The notes beneath the pieces are model-generated. The model was not told where the DNA came from. It did not search any database and worked only from the letters and a program-made list of their open reading frames with translations. 5,483 nucleotides of DNA from Gammaproteobacteria bacterium (lineage in GTDB: Bacteria; Pseudomonadota; Gammaproteobacteria; J113), in contig RFJX01000062.1 of assembly GCA_003694425.1 (NCBI GenBank), positions 1 through 5,483 of the forward strand, given 5' to 3'. Shown one piece after another: positions 1 through 5,483 of this stretch (position 1 is the first letter of the stretch; each line of letters starts with the position of its first letter). The position numbers were made by a program, and so were the translations under genes.

Positions 1-1
1 C

Positions 2-637
2 CTGGGCCTGGACCGCAGACACCTCGAATGGCCCTGGCTCCTGTCACTCTACGGCATGGAGGACCCGGTTCCGGCCAGCGGCTGGCAGATGCGGGGTCAC
101 TACCTGAGCCGGTACGGTGAGCGTCTCTTCCTCGACGACACCCCCCTGCCGGAACTCCCTTCCGGACTGGTCGCGGCGCTCGCGCACCAGGGGGAGATCG
201 TGGTGGCCAGCGATCACGCCCTGTTCCTGCTCACGGAGGAGGGGCAGGTGATCGACCGGCAGGATTCACTGGATGGCCTGCCGCCCCTGCTGCACGGCCT
301 GGGGCTCGCCGGGGGCGGGACCCTCGCGGTACGGGGTGACGAGGGTGTCTACCTGCCCGATCCCGGGACCGGACTGTGGCTGCGGCAACCGGGGGAGACG
401 GTACACTGGGCCACGCCCGTTGCCCTGCCGGAGGCCCTGCGGGAGCGGCTGGCGCTGGCGCAGCGCGGTACCGGGCCGACCCTCGAGCGCCTGCTGCTGG
501 ACCTGCACAGCGGACGCGTCTTCAGCCGGTACGGGGTGCTGCTGGCCGATCTGGCCGCGGTGCTGCTCGCCCTCCTGGCCCTGAGCGGACTCTGGATGTG
601 GTGGCCGCGCCGCCGGCGCGGCCCGCCCCCGCGCTGA
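2..637 (+). CDS. PepSY-associated transmembrane protein, C-terminal part (5' end outside window)
   Basis: The reading frame is open from the left edge of the window, so this is the last ~211 residues of a longer protein. The internal ATG at 56 is in frame but is unlikely to be the true start, because the 18 codons before it read as normal protein. The C-terminus has the pattern of PepSY-associated TM helices: a segment with LDLHSGRVFSRYG at about window residues 167-178, then a hydrophobic helix at about 178-201 ending in WMWWP, then an arginine-rich cytoplasmic tail (RRRR). The preceding ~150 residues are soluble, with short beta-type repeats such as GEIVVASDHALFLLT, and probably lie on the periplasmic side. 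In the family such proteins are membrane anchored, and some are linked to iron uptake or redox partners, but the exact role here is unknown. The gene ends 61 bases before gcvT. Family call fairly sure, function not. Confidence 0.75.
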   Translation: MGLDRRHLEWPWLLSLYGMEDPVPASGWQMRGHYLSRYGERLFLDDTPLPELPSGLVAALAHQGEIVVASDHALFLLTEEGQVIDRQDSLDGLPPLLHGLGLAGGGTLAVRGDEGVYLPDPGTGLWLRQPGETVHWATPVALPEALRERLALAQRGTGPTLERLLLDLHSGRVFSRYGVLLADLAAVLLALLALSGLWMWWPRRRRGPPPR

Positions 638-654
638 GGGAGACCCTCCGCCAC

Positions 655-670
655 GGAAATCCGGATTTCC
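655..670. promoter_or_regulatory. Perfect 16-base palindrome upstream of gcvT (candidate operator)
   Basis: GGAAATCCGGATTTCC reads identically on both strands. It lies in the 61-base gap before gcvT and overlaps the place where a -35 element would sit for the -10 box at 685-690. No T-tract follows, so it does not look like an intrinsic terminator. A dimeric regulator binding site is a reasonable reading, but I do not recognise the motif as that of any named regulator. Confidence 0.4.
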
Positions 671-685
671 ACCGGCGATCCGGAT
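659..685. repeat. Two copies of palindromic octamer ATCCGGAT, 19 bases apart
   Basis: ATCCGGAT occurs at 659-666, as the core of the 16-base palindrome, and again at 678-685, where its last T is the first base of the -10-like box. The octamer is itself self-complementary. A 19-base centre-to-centre spacing is a little under two helical turns, so two bound dimers would lie on nearly the same DNA face. The role as an operator pair is inferred from position only. Confidence 0.4.
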
Positions 686-690
686 ATGAT
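685..690 (+). promoter_or_regulatory. Candidate -10 box of the gcv operon promoter
   Basis: TATGAT differs from the sigma-70 consensus TATAAT at one position. With the usual -12 to -7 placement, transcription would start near base 697, only two bases before the gcvT ATG at 699. No good TTGACA-like -35 is visible 16-18 bases upstream, and there is no TG extension, so the promoter may need an activator or be weak. The surrounding sequence is strongly GC-rich, which makes this AT-rich hexamer stand out. The call rests on sequence only. Confidence 0.5.
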
Positions 691-698
691 CCCTGCCC

Positions 699-1835
699 AT
701 GAAGCTGCGCACCCCCCTGTATCAGGTCCACCTGTCCGCCAGGGCCCGCATGACCGGCTTCGCCGGCTGGGAGATGCCGCTGCACTACGGCTCCCAGATG
801 GAAGAGCATCACGCCGTGCGACGCCATGCCGGGCTGTTCGACGTCAGCCACATGTGCATCACCGACCTGCCTGCGGGGCACCTGCCCCTGCTGCGCCGGC
901 TGCTGGCCTTCGATCCAGCCACGTTGCGGCCGGGCCGGGCCCGTTACGGGGTGCTGCTCAATCCGCACGGGGGGGTCATCGACGACGTCATCCTCTACCG
1001 GCCGGACGAGGCCGGCTACCGCCTGATCAGCAACGCCGGCACCCGCGAACGGGTCCTCTCGTGGCTCGAGGAGCAGGGTGCCGGAGCGGTTTTCGACCAT
1101 CGCGAGGACCTGGCCCTGCTCGCCCTGCAGGGCCCCCGGGCGCGGGAACTGGCCTGCTCCACACTGCCCCGTGAACTCCCTCCGCAGGCGATGGACCTCC
1201 CCCCATTCGGCTGCTGCCGCCGGGGCGAGTGGTTCCTGAGCCGCACCGGCTACACCGGCGAGGACGGCTTCGAGCTCGCCCTGCCGGCGGAGGACGCCGC
1301 CGGGGTCTGGCAGGCCCTCGTCGGCGCGGGGTTCACGCCCGCCGGCCTGGCCGCCCGCGACAGCCTGCGGCTGGAGGCGGGACTCAATCTCTACGGTCAC
1401 GAGATGGACGAGCGGACCTCGCCGCTGGAGGCGGGGCTGGCCTGGACCATCGACTGGGAACCGGCGGACCGGCAGTTCATCGGCCGCACCGCACTCACGC
1501 GCCGGCTGCAGGAGGGGATCCGGCTCGGCCGCCGGGGGGTGCTGCTGGAGGCACGGGGGGTGCTGCGCGAGGGGCAGCTTCTGTTCAATAATGGGGTCCA
1601 GCGCGGCCGGCTCACCAGCGGCGGCTTCTCTCCCTCGCTGCAGCGGGGGATCGGGCTGTGCCGGATCGAGCTCGCCGCGCTGGAGGAACCGGAGCAGGAC
1701 TGGGCGGTGGAGATCCGGGGGAAGCGGTTGCCGGTGAGGCTGGTGGAACCACCCTTCGTGCGCCGGGGCCGCTCCTGTATCGAAGGCCTGCCGGTCGTGG
1801 GGCCGGAACAAATGACAAGAGGTGACAAGAAATGA
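699..1835 (+). CDS. gcvT: Glycine cleavage system T protein (aminomethyltransferase)
   Basis: This cytoplasmic enzyme takes the aminomethyl group held on lipoyl-GcvH, releases ammonia and forms 5,10-methylene-tetrahydrofolate. The 378-residue product shows the family landmarks in order: RTPLYQVH near the N-terminus, [13 protein letters not shown] (21-33), FDVSHM (47-52), GGVIDD (91-96, containing the conserved catalytic-region aspartate), [11 protein letters not shown] (182-192), [15 protein letters not shown] (219-233), [12 protein letters not shown] (241-252), [15 protein letters not shown] (306-320) and PPFVRRG (351-357). The start is fixed by an in-frame TGA at 687-689 with no ATG, GTG or TTG before 699, and the N-terminus aligns with other GcvT proteins. 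No Shine-Dalgarno sequence precedes it. Residues after PPFVRRG form a tail of about 20 residues, longer than in the ~364-residue E. coli protein, that runs through the gcvH ribosome binding site. It overlaps gcvH by four bases. Confidence 0.97.
   Translation: MKLRTPLYQVHLSARARMTGFAGWEMPLHYGSQMEEHHAVRRHAGLFDVSHMCITDLPAGHLPLLRRLLAFDPATLRPGRARYGVLLNPHGGVIDDVILYRPDEAGYRLISNAGTRERVLSWLEEQGAGAVFDHREDLALLALQGPRARELACSTLPRELPPQAMDLPPFGCCRRGEWFLSRTGYTGEDGFELALPAEDAAGVWQALVGAGFTPAGLAARDSLRLEAGLNLYGHEMDERTSPLEAGLAWTIDWEPADRQFIGRTALTRRLQEGIRLGRRGVLLEARGVLREGQLLFNNGVQRGRLTSGGFSPSLQRGIGLCRIELAALEEPEQDWAVEIRGKRLPVRLVEPPFVRRGRSCIEGLPVVGPEQMTRGDKK
1813..1830 (+). repeat. Short tandem repeat TGACAAGA at the gcvT/gcvH junction
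   Basis: TGACAAGA occurs at 1813-1820 and 1823-1830, giving a 10-base period, immediately before the gcvH ATG. It codes for the last residues of GcvT (TRGDKK region) and surrounds the gcvH ribosome binding site. It is probably a small local duplication. Its AT content is above that of its surroundings, which would help keep the gcvH start region unpaired. Confidence 0.5.
1819..1824 (+). promoter_or_regulatory. Ribosome binding site of gcvH
   Basis: GAGGTG matches six bases of the canonical Shine-Dalgarno sequence AAGGAGGTG and lies seven bases before the ATG at 1832. It is the only clear Shine-Dalgarno site for any start codon in the window. That fits the need for GcvH in large amounts relative to the other subunits. 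It lies inside the end of gcvT. Confidence 0.75.
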
Positions 1836-2227
1836 GCAACGTCCCGGAAGACCTCAGGTACACCGAGAGCCACGAATGGGTGGCGCTCCAGGAGGACGGC
1901 ACGGTCCGGGTGGGGATCACCGACTACGCCCAGCAGCAGCTCGGCGATCTGGTCTATGTCGAGCTGCCCGAAGTGGGACAGAACTTCGTCAGCGGGGCCG
2001 AGTGCGCGGTGGTGGAATCGGTCAAATCGGCCTCCGACCTCTACATGCCGGTAAGCGGCGAGATCGTCTCGGTCAACGAGGAACTGGCCGACTCCCCCGA
2101 ACTGATCAATCAGGACCCCTACGGCCAGGGCTGGATCTTCGAGGTGCAGCCCACCGATCCGGGCGAACTCGACGGACTGCTCGACGCCGACGGCTACCGG
2201 GAACTGATCGAGGGCGAGGCCGGCTGA
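1832..2227 (+). CDS. gcvH: Glycine cleavage system H protein (lipoyl carrier)
   Basis: This small soluble protein carries the aminomethyl intermediate on a lipoylated lysine between GcvP, GcvT and dihydrolipoamide dehydrogenase. The 131-residue product has the usual length. It shows RYTESHEWV (9-17), the [19 protein letters not shown] strand region (28-46) and the lipoylation motif [12 protein letters not shown], in which Lys65 is the expected modification site. The acidic C-terminus (ELIEGEAG) is also typical. The ATG overlaps the gcvT stop as ATGA, and a good ribosome binding site lies seven bases upstream, so translation is probably both coupled and independently boosted. Lipoylation would need LipB/LipA or LplA, none of which is in the window. 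No residue looks out of place. Confidence 0.98.
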   Translation: MSNVPEDLRYTESHEWVALQEDGTVRVGITDYAQQQLGDLVYVELPEVGQNFVSGAECAVVESVKSASDLYMPVSGEIVSVNEELADSPELINQDPYGQGWIFEVQPTDPGELDGLLDADGYRELIEGEAG

Positions 2228-2231
2228 GACC

Positions 2232-3602
2232 GTGCCCTGGATCCCCCACTCCCCGGAGGAGGTCCGCGAGATGCTCGCGCGGATCGGGGTCGCCTCGATC
2301 GACGAGCTGTTCGACGAGATCCCCGCCGGGCTGCGCAGCGACCGGCCGCTGCAGCTCCCGCCGGCGATGAACGAGGCGGCCGTCTCCCGGCTGATGCTGG
2401 AGCGATCGCTGGGCGACACCCCCCTGCTCTGTTTCGCCGGCGGCGGGGCCTACGAGCACCACGTCCCGGCGACGGTGTGGGAGCTGGCGGGCAGGGGGGA
2501 GTTCTACACCGCCTACACCCCCTATCAGGCCGAGGCCAGCCAGGGCACCATGCAGGTGATCTACGAGTACCAGAGCATGATGTGTCAGCTGCTGGCGATG
2601 GAGGTCTCCAACGCCTCGCTCTACGACGGCGCCACCGCCCTGGCGGAGGCGATCCTGATGGCGGTGCGGGCCAACCGCAGGAGCCGGAGTCGCCGGGTGC
2701 TGCTGCCGCGCAACATCCATCCCGTCTACCGCCAGGTGGCGCGGACCCTGGTCACCGCCCAGGAGCTGGAACTCGTCGAGGTCCCCTTCGACCCCGCGAC
2801 CGGCCTGCTCGACCCGCAGACCGTCGCCGCCATGGCCGGAGAGGAGTGCGCCGCGGTGGTCATTCCCCAGCCCGACTATTTCGGCGGCATCGAGCCGGTG
2901 GACGAGCTCGTCCGGGCGGTCGCGCCCAGCGGCGCCCTGGTGGTGGGGCTGGTCAATCCGCTGGCCATGGCCCTGCTCAGGCCGCCCGGGCAGTGGGGCG
3001 GCGCCGAGGGGGTGGACATCGCCTGCGGGGAGGCCCAGTCGCTGGGGCTGCCGCTCTCCTCCGGAGGCCCCTATCTGGGCTTCCTGTGCTGCCGCGAGCG
3101 TCACGTGCGGCAGATGCCCGGACGCCTGGTGGGGCGCACGGTGGACGACGAAGGCCAGCCCGCCTTCGCCCTCACCCTGCAGGCCCGGGAGCAACACATC
3201 CGCCGCTCCCGCGCCACCTCCAACATCTGCACCAACCAGGGTCTGATGATGACCGCCGCCACCATCCACATGGCCCTGATGGGTGGCGCCGGCCTGCGCC
3301 GCGCCGCGGCGGCCAGCCACCGGGCCACGGTGGAACTGGTGGAGGCCCTCACCTCCCTGCCGGGTGTGGAACCGCTGTTCGACCGCCTTTTCTTCCACGA
3401 GACGGTGCTGAGGCTCCCTCTCCCCCCGGCCCGGGTCCTGGAGGCGCTGGAAGGCCACGGCATCCTCGGCGGCATCGACCTCTCGCGGGCCTACCCCGAG
3501 CTGGGCGACGCCCTGCTGGTCTGCGCCACCGAGCTGCGCACCGGCGAGGACATCGAATCCTACCGTTGTGCCCTCGGGCGGGTCCTGGAACAGGCCGCCT
3601 GA
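2232..3602 (+). CDS. gcvPA: Glycine dehydrogenase (decarboxylating) subunit 1, split P protein alpha
   Basis: This is the N-terminal half of glycine decarboxylase, encoded as a separate 456-residue subunit, the usual length for GcvPA. With GcvPB it removes CO2 from glycine and loads the remainder on lipoyl-GcvH. Landmarks are [14 protein letters not shown] (2-15), [14 protein letters not shown] (21-34), [13 protein letters not shown] (68-80), [14 protein letters not shown] (95-108), [12 protein letters not shown] (129-140), [19 protein letters not shown] (266-284), [12 protein letters not shown] (297-308) and [12 protein letters not shown] (325-336). In characterised split enzymes this subunit is PLP-fold but lacks the PLP lysine, which is in GcvPB. 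The start is GTG, chosen because PWIPHS is the conserved beginning of the family. It lies four bases after the gcvH stop without a clear Shine-Dalgarno site, so it is probably coupled to gcvH translation. Confidence 0.97.
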   Translation: MPWIPHSPEEVREMLARIGVASIDELFDEIPAGLRSDRPLQLPPAMNEAAVSRLMLERSLGDTPLLCFAGGGAYEHHVPATVWELAGRGEFYTAYTPYQAEASQGTMQVIYEYQSMMCQLLAMEVSNASLYDGATALAEAILMAVRANRRSRSRRVLLPRNIHPVYRQVARTLVTAQELELVEVPFDPATGLLDPQTVAAMAGEECAAVVIPQPDYFGGIEPVDELVRAVAPSGALVVGLVNPLAMALLRPPGQWGGAEGVDIACGEAQSLGLPLSSGGPYLGFLCCRERHVRQMPGRLVGRTVDDEGQPAFALTLQAREQHIRRSRATSNICTNQGLMMTAATIHMALMGGAGLRRAAAASHRATVELVEALTSLPGVEPLFDRLFFHETVLRLPLPPARVLEALEGHGILGGIDLSRAYPELGDALLVCATELRTGEDIESYRCALGRVLEQAA

Positions 3603-3607
3603 CCGCC

Positions 3608-5050
3608 ATGCTGATCTTCAACCACTCCCGCCCCGGCCGCAGGACCGCCGCCCATCTCGCCCCCGAGGTCCCGATCGACCTCCCCGCCGGGCTCCTGCGC
3701 GACGGCGATCCACCGCTGCCCCAGGTCTCCGAACTGCAGGTGGTGCGCCACTACACCCGGCTGTCGCAGAAGAACTTCTCGATCGACACCCACTTCTATC
3801 CGCTGGGCTCCTGCACCATGAAGTACAACCCCAAGGTGTGCGGCCAGCTCGCCCTGCTGCCCGGCTTCCAGACCCGCCACCCGGAACGGCCCGCCCGCTT
3901 CAGCCAGGGCTTCCTCGCCTGCCTCTGCGAGCTGCAGGGGATGCTGGCCGAGATCACCGGGATGAAGGAGGTGGCGCTCTCGCCCATGGCCGGGGCCCAG
4001 GGCGAACTGGCCGGGATGCTGATGTTCCGGGCCTACCATCACGCCCGCGACGACCGGGAGAGGCGCGAGGTCCTGGTCCCGGACGCCGCCCACGGCACCA
4101 ACCCCGCGAGCGCGGTGATGGCCGGCTTCCAGGTCCGTGAGATCCCCACCGACCGCCACGGAGACGTGGACCTCGATGCCCTGCGCCGGGCGGTGGGACC
4201 CCACACCGCCGGGATCATGCTCACCAACCCCTCCACGCTCGGGGTCTTCGAGCGGCACATTGCGGAGATCAACGGGATCGTCCACGCGGCCGGCGGCCTC
4301 TCCTACTACGACGGCGCCAACCTCAACGCCATCCTCGGCCGGGTACGCCCGGGCGAGATGGGCTTCGACGTGATGCACCTCAACCTGCACAAGACCTTCG
4401 CCACCCCCCACGGTGGCGGCGGTCCGGGAGCGGGGCCGGTAGCGGCCGGGGAGCGGCTGGCCCCCTTCCTGCCGGTACCGATGGTGGGCCGGGGGGAATC
4501 CGGCTACGACTGGCTGGTGGAACGGCACCGGCCACAGAGCATCGGCCGGCTCACCACCTGGGCCGGCAACGCCGCGGTCCTGCTGCGCGCCTACGTCTAT
4601 CTGCGCATCCTCGGCGCCGAGGGACTCGGGAGGGTGGCGGACCACGCCGTGCTCAATGCCAACTACCTGCTCGCGGCGCTGAAGGAGCGCGGCTTCACGC
4701 CCGCCTTTCCCGACCGGCGGGCCACCCACGAGTTCCTCATCACCCTGAAGCCGGAGCTGGAGCAGACCGGGGTCAACGCCCGGGACTTCGCCAAGCGGCT
4801 GCTCGACTACGGCTTCCACGCCCCCACCACCTACTTTCCCCTGCTGGTCCCGGAGTGCTTCCTGATCGAGCCGACCGAGACCGAGTCCCGCGAGGAGCTG
4901 GACGCCTTCGCCGAGGCCATGCACCTGATCCGCCGGGAGGCGCAGCACAATCCGGAGAAGCTGCATACCGCCCCCCACAAGCTGCCGGTGCGGCGGGTGG
5001 ACGAGGTGCGGGCGGCGCGGGAGCCGGACCTGGCCTGGCGGCCGCGCTGA
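3608..5050 (+). CDS. gcvPB: Glycine dehydrogenase (decarboxylating) subunit 2, split P protein beta, PLP-binding
   Basis: This is the catalytic, PLP-binding half of the split glycine decarboxylase, 480 residues, the usual length for GcvPB. Landmarks are [20 protein letters not shown] (41-60), [14 protein letters not shown] (63-76), [12 protein letters not shown] (158-169), [10 protein letters not shown] (206-215), [13 protein letters not shown] (233-245) and [18 protein letters not shown] (257-274). Lys262 in that last motif is the expected Schiff-base lysine. The frame stays open far upstream, into gcvPA, but that part is out-of-frame gcvPA sequence. The ATG at 3608 is chosen because [12 protein letters not shown] matches the family N-terminus. 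It lies five bases after the gcvPA stop with no strong ribosome binding site, which suggests coupling and a matched 1:1 subunit supply. No terminator-like hairpin is visible after its stop. Confidence 0.97.
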   Translation: MLIFNHSRPGRRTAAHLAPEVPIDLPAGLLRDGDPPLPQVSELQVVRHYTRLSQKNFSIDTHFYPLGSCTMKYNPKVCGQLALLPGFQTRHPERPARFSQGFLACLCELQGMLAEITGMKEVALSPMAGAQGELAGMLMFRAYHHARDDRERREVLVPDAAHGTNPASAVMAGFQVREIPTDRHGDVDLDALRRAVGPHTAGIMLTNPSTLGVFERHIAEINGIVHAAGGLSYYDGANLNAILGRVRPGEMGFDVMHLNLHKTFATPHGGGGPGAGPVAAGERLAPFLPVPMVGRGESGYDWLVERHRPQSIGRLTTWAGNAAVLLRAYVYLRILGAEGLGRVADHAVLNANYLLAALKERGFTPAFPDRRATHEFLITLKPELEQTGVNARDFAKRLLDYGFHAPTTYFPLLVPECFLIEPTETESREELDAFAEAMHLIRREAQHNPEKLHTAPHKLPVRRVDEVRAAREPDLAWRPR

Positions 5051-5071
5051 ACGAGAGACAGGCCCGGCGAT

Positions 5072-5080
5072 TGATATAAT
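5072..5080 (+). promoter_or_regulatory. Extended -10 promoter element before the pyrK-like gene
   Basis: TGATATAAT fits the extended -10 consensus TGnTATAAT exactly, with the hexamer at 5075-5080. Placing the hexamer at -12 to -7 puts the transcription start at base 5087, the A of the downstream ATG. No -35 with normal spacing is visible, but extended -10 promoters often do without one. The AT-rich block is isolated in a very GC-rich region, which supports a real signal. It would let the flavoprotein be expressed apart from the gcv operon. Confidence 0.65.
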
Positions 5081-5086
5081 CCCCGG

Positions 5087-5483
5087 ATGTCCGCAACCAG
5101 AGACCATCGCGGCACCATCCTGGTGGAGCCGGCCCGCCTGATCCGCCGCCGGGAGTGGCCTGCCGGCCAGTACGAATTCCGGCTCCAGGCCCCCGGGATC
5201 GCCGCCCGCGCCCTGGCCGGCAGTTTCGTCCATCTCCAGTGCGACCCCCTGCTGCCGATGCGCAGGCCGATGTCCCTGATGGCGGTCGATCCGGAGGAGG
5301 GCTGGGTCGATATCCTGTTCAAGGTCCACGGCCACGGCACCGCCCTGCTGGCCCGGCACGATGAGGGCGACGAGCTGAGCCTCATCGGGCCCATCGGCGT
5401 CCCCTTCCGCCAGTCCGGCTATCGACCCCGGCCGCTGCTGATCGGGGGGGGTGTGGGGATCCCGCCGATGGTCTTCCTGGCCC
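5087..5483 (+). CDS. PyrK-like FAD/NAD-binding electron-transfer flavoprotein, N-terminal part (3' end outside window)
   Basis: The first 132 residues match the ferredoxin-reductase-like family that includes PyrK, the electron-transfer subunit of class 1B dihydroorotate dehydrogenase. Visible parts are GTILVEPARLI (9-19), the beta-barrel FAD domain, the flavin-binding motif RRPMS (59-63), FKVHGHGTALLA (78-89), GDELSLIGPIGVPF (94-107), and the start of the NAD-binding domain with LLIGGGVGIPPMVFLA (117-132). The C-terminal cysteine cluster that would bind a 2Fe-2S centre in PyrK lies beyond the window. An in-frame TGA at 5072-5074 and no other start before 5087 fix this as the earliest possible start. 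There is no Shine-Dalgarno site. No partner pyrD is visible, so an electron-transfer role in pyrimidine synthesis is not established. A hydrogenase or other oxidoreductase accessory role is also possible. Confidence 0.85.
   Translation, partial: MSATRDHRGTILVEPARLIRRREWPAGQYEFRLQAPGIAARALAGSFVHLQCDPLLPMRRPMSLMAVDPEEGWVDILFKVHGHGTALLARHDEGDELSLIGPIGVPFRQSGYRPRPLLIGGGVGIPPMVFLA

Noticed and set aside
636..648. Short hairpin GAGGG-AGA-CCCTC after the first gene's stop, considered as a terminator
   Set aside because: The stem is only five pairs with a three-base loop, and no T-tract follows, so an intrinsic terminator is not supported.
522..1811. 429-codon open frame on the minus strand
   Set aside because: It covers gcvT and the end of the PepSY-type gene in antisense. 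It shows low-complexity composition and no family motif.
1822..2370. Alternative 182-codon plus-strand frame starting just before gcvH
   Set aside because: It overlaps gcvH in another frame. GcvH has the lipoylation motif and a good ribosome binding site, while this frame gives an Arg/Gly-rich translation without motifs.
2106..3458. 450-codon open frame on the minus strand
   Set aside because: It lies antisense to gcvPA and the end of gcvH. Composition is typical of a shadow frame (many Gly, Arg, His, Gln), with no recognisable domain.
2477..3607. Open frame upstream of gcvPB suggesting an 857-residue protein
   Set aside because: The first 377 codons are gcvPA read in the wrong frame, rich in Gly, Arg and Pro with no family motifs. 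The GcvPB family start [12 protein letters not shown] begins at 3608.
5051..5086. Possible terminator after gcvPB
   Set aside because: No stable inverted repeat and no T-run are present in the 36-base gap. Read-through from the gcv operon into the flavoprotein gene stays possible.
3560..5359. 599-codon open frame on the minus strand
   Set aside because: It is antisense to gcvPB and the pyrK-like gene, both with clear family motifs. Long antisense frames are expected from GC-rich third codon positions, and its translation has no recognisable domain.

Overview
The window is a compact, almost fully coding stretch of very GC-rich bacterial DNA. All supported genes lie on the + strand. The protein sequences and gene order suggest a high-GC gammaproteobacterium, possibly a Chromatiales or Ectothiorhodospiraceae (Thioalkalivibrio-like) organism. 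That placement is inferred from recalled family resemblance and was not searched.

Layout. (1) Positions 2-637 hold the 3' end of a gene for a protein with a PepSY-associated C-terminal transmembrane anchor. (2) A 61-base gap (638-698) carries a perfect 16-base palindrome, a repeated ATCCGGAT octamer and a TATGAT -10-like box ending 8 bases before the next start codon. (3) Positions 699-5050 hold a complete, tightly packed glycine cleavage cluster: gcvT (aminomethyltransferase), gcvH (lipoyl carrier), gcvPA and gcvPB (the two subunits of a split glycine decarboxylase). The junctions are a 4-base overlap, a 4-base gap and a 5-base gap, so co-transcription and translational coupling are likely. 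(4) A 36-base gap (5051-5086) contains a consensus extended -10 element. (5) From 5087 to the window end runs the N-terminal part of a PyrK-like FAD/NAD-binding electron-transfer flavoprotein.

How the genes work together. GcvPA/GcvPB decarboxylate glycine with PLP and load the aminomethyl group on the lipoyl-lysine of GcvH. GcvT then releases ammonia and passes the one-carbon unit to tetrahydrofolate. The fourth component, dihydrolipoamide dehydrogenase (L-protein), is not in the window and is probably shared with 2-oxoacid dehydrogenases elsewhere. The flanking membrane protein and the flavoprotein have no demonstrated link to glycine cleavage. The flavoprotein seems to have its own promoter.

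The most notable signal is regulatory. Both gcvT and the pyrK-like gene lack a recognisable Shine-Dalgarno sequence. Each has an in-frame stop just upstream that fixes the start codon, and each has a -10 box placed so that transcription would begin at, or two bases before, the ATG. This predicts leaderless or near-leaderless mRNAs. I found no new multigene system, RNA gene, mobile element or CRISPR array.
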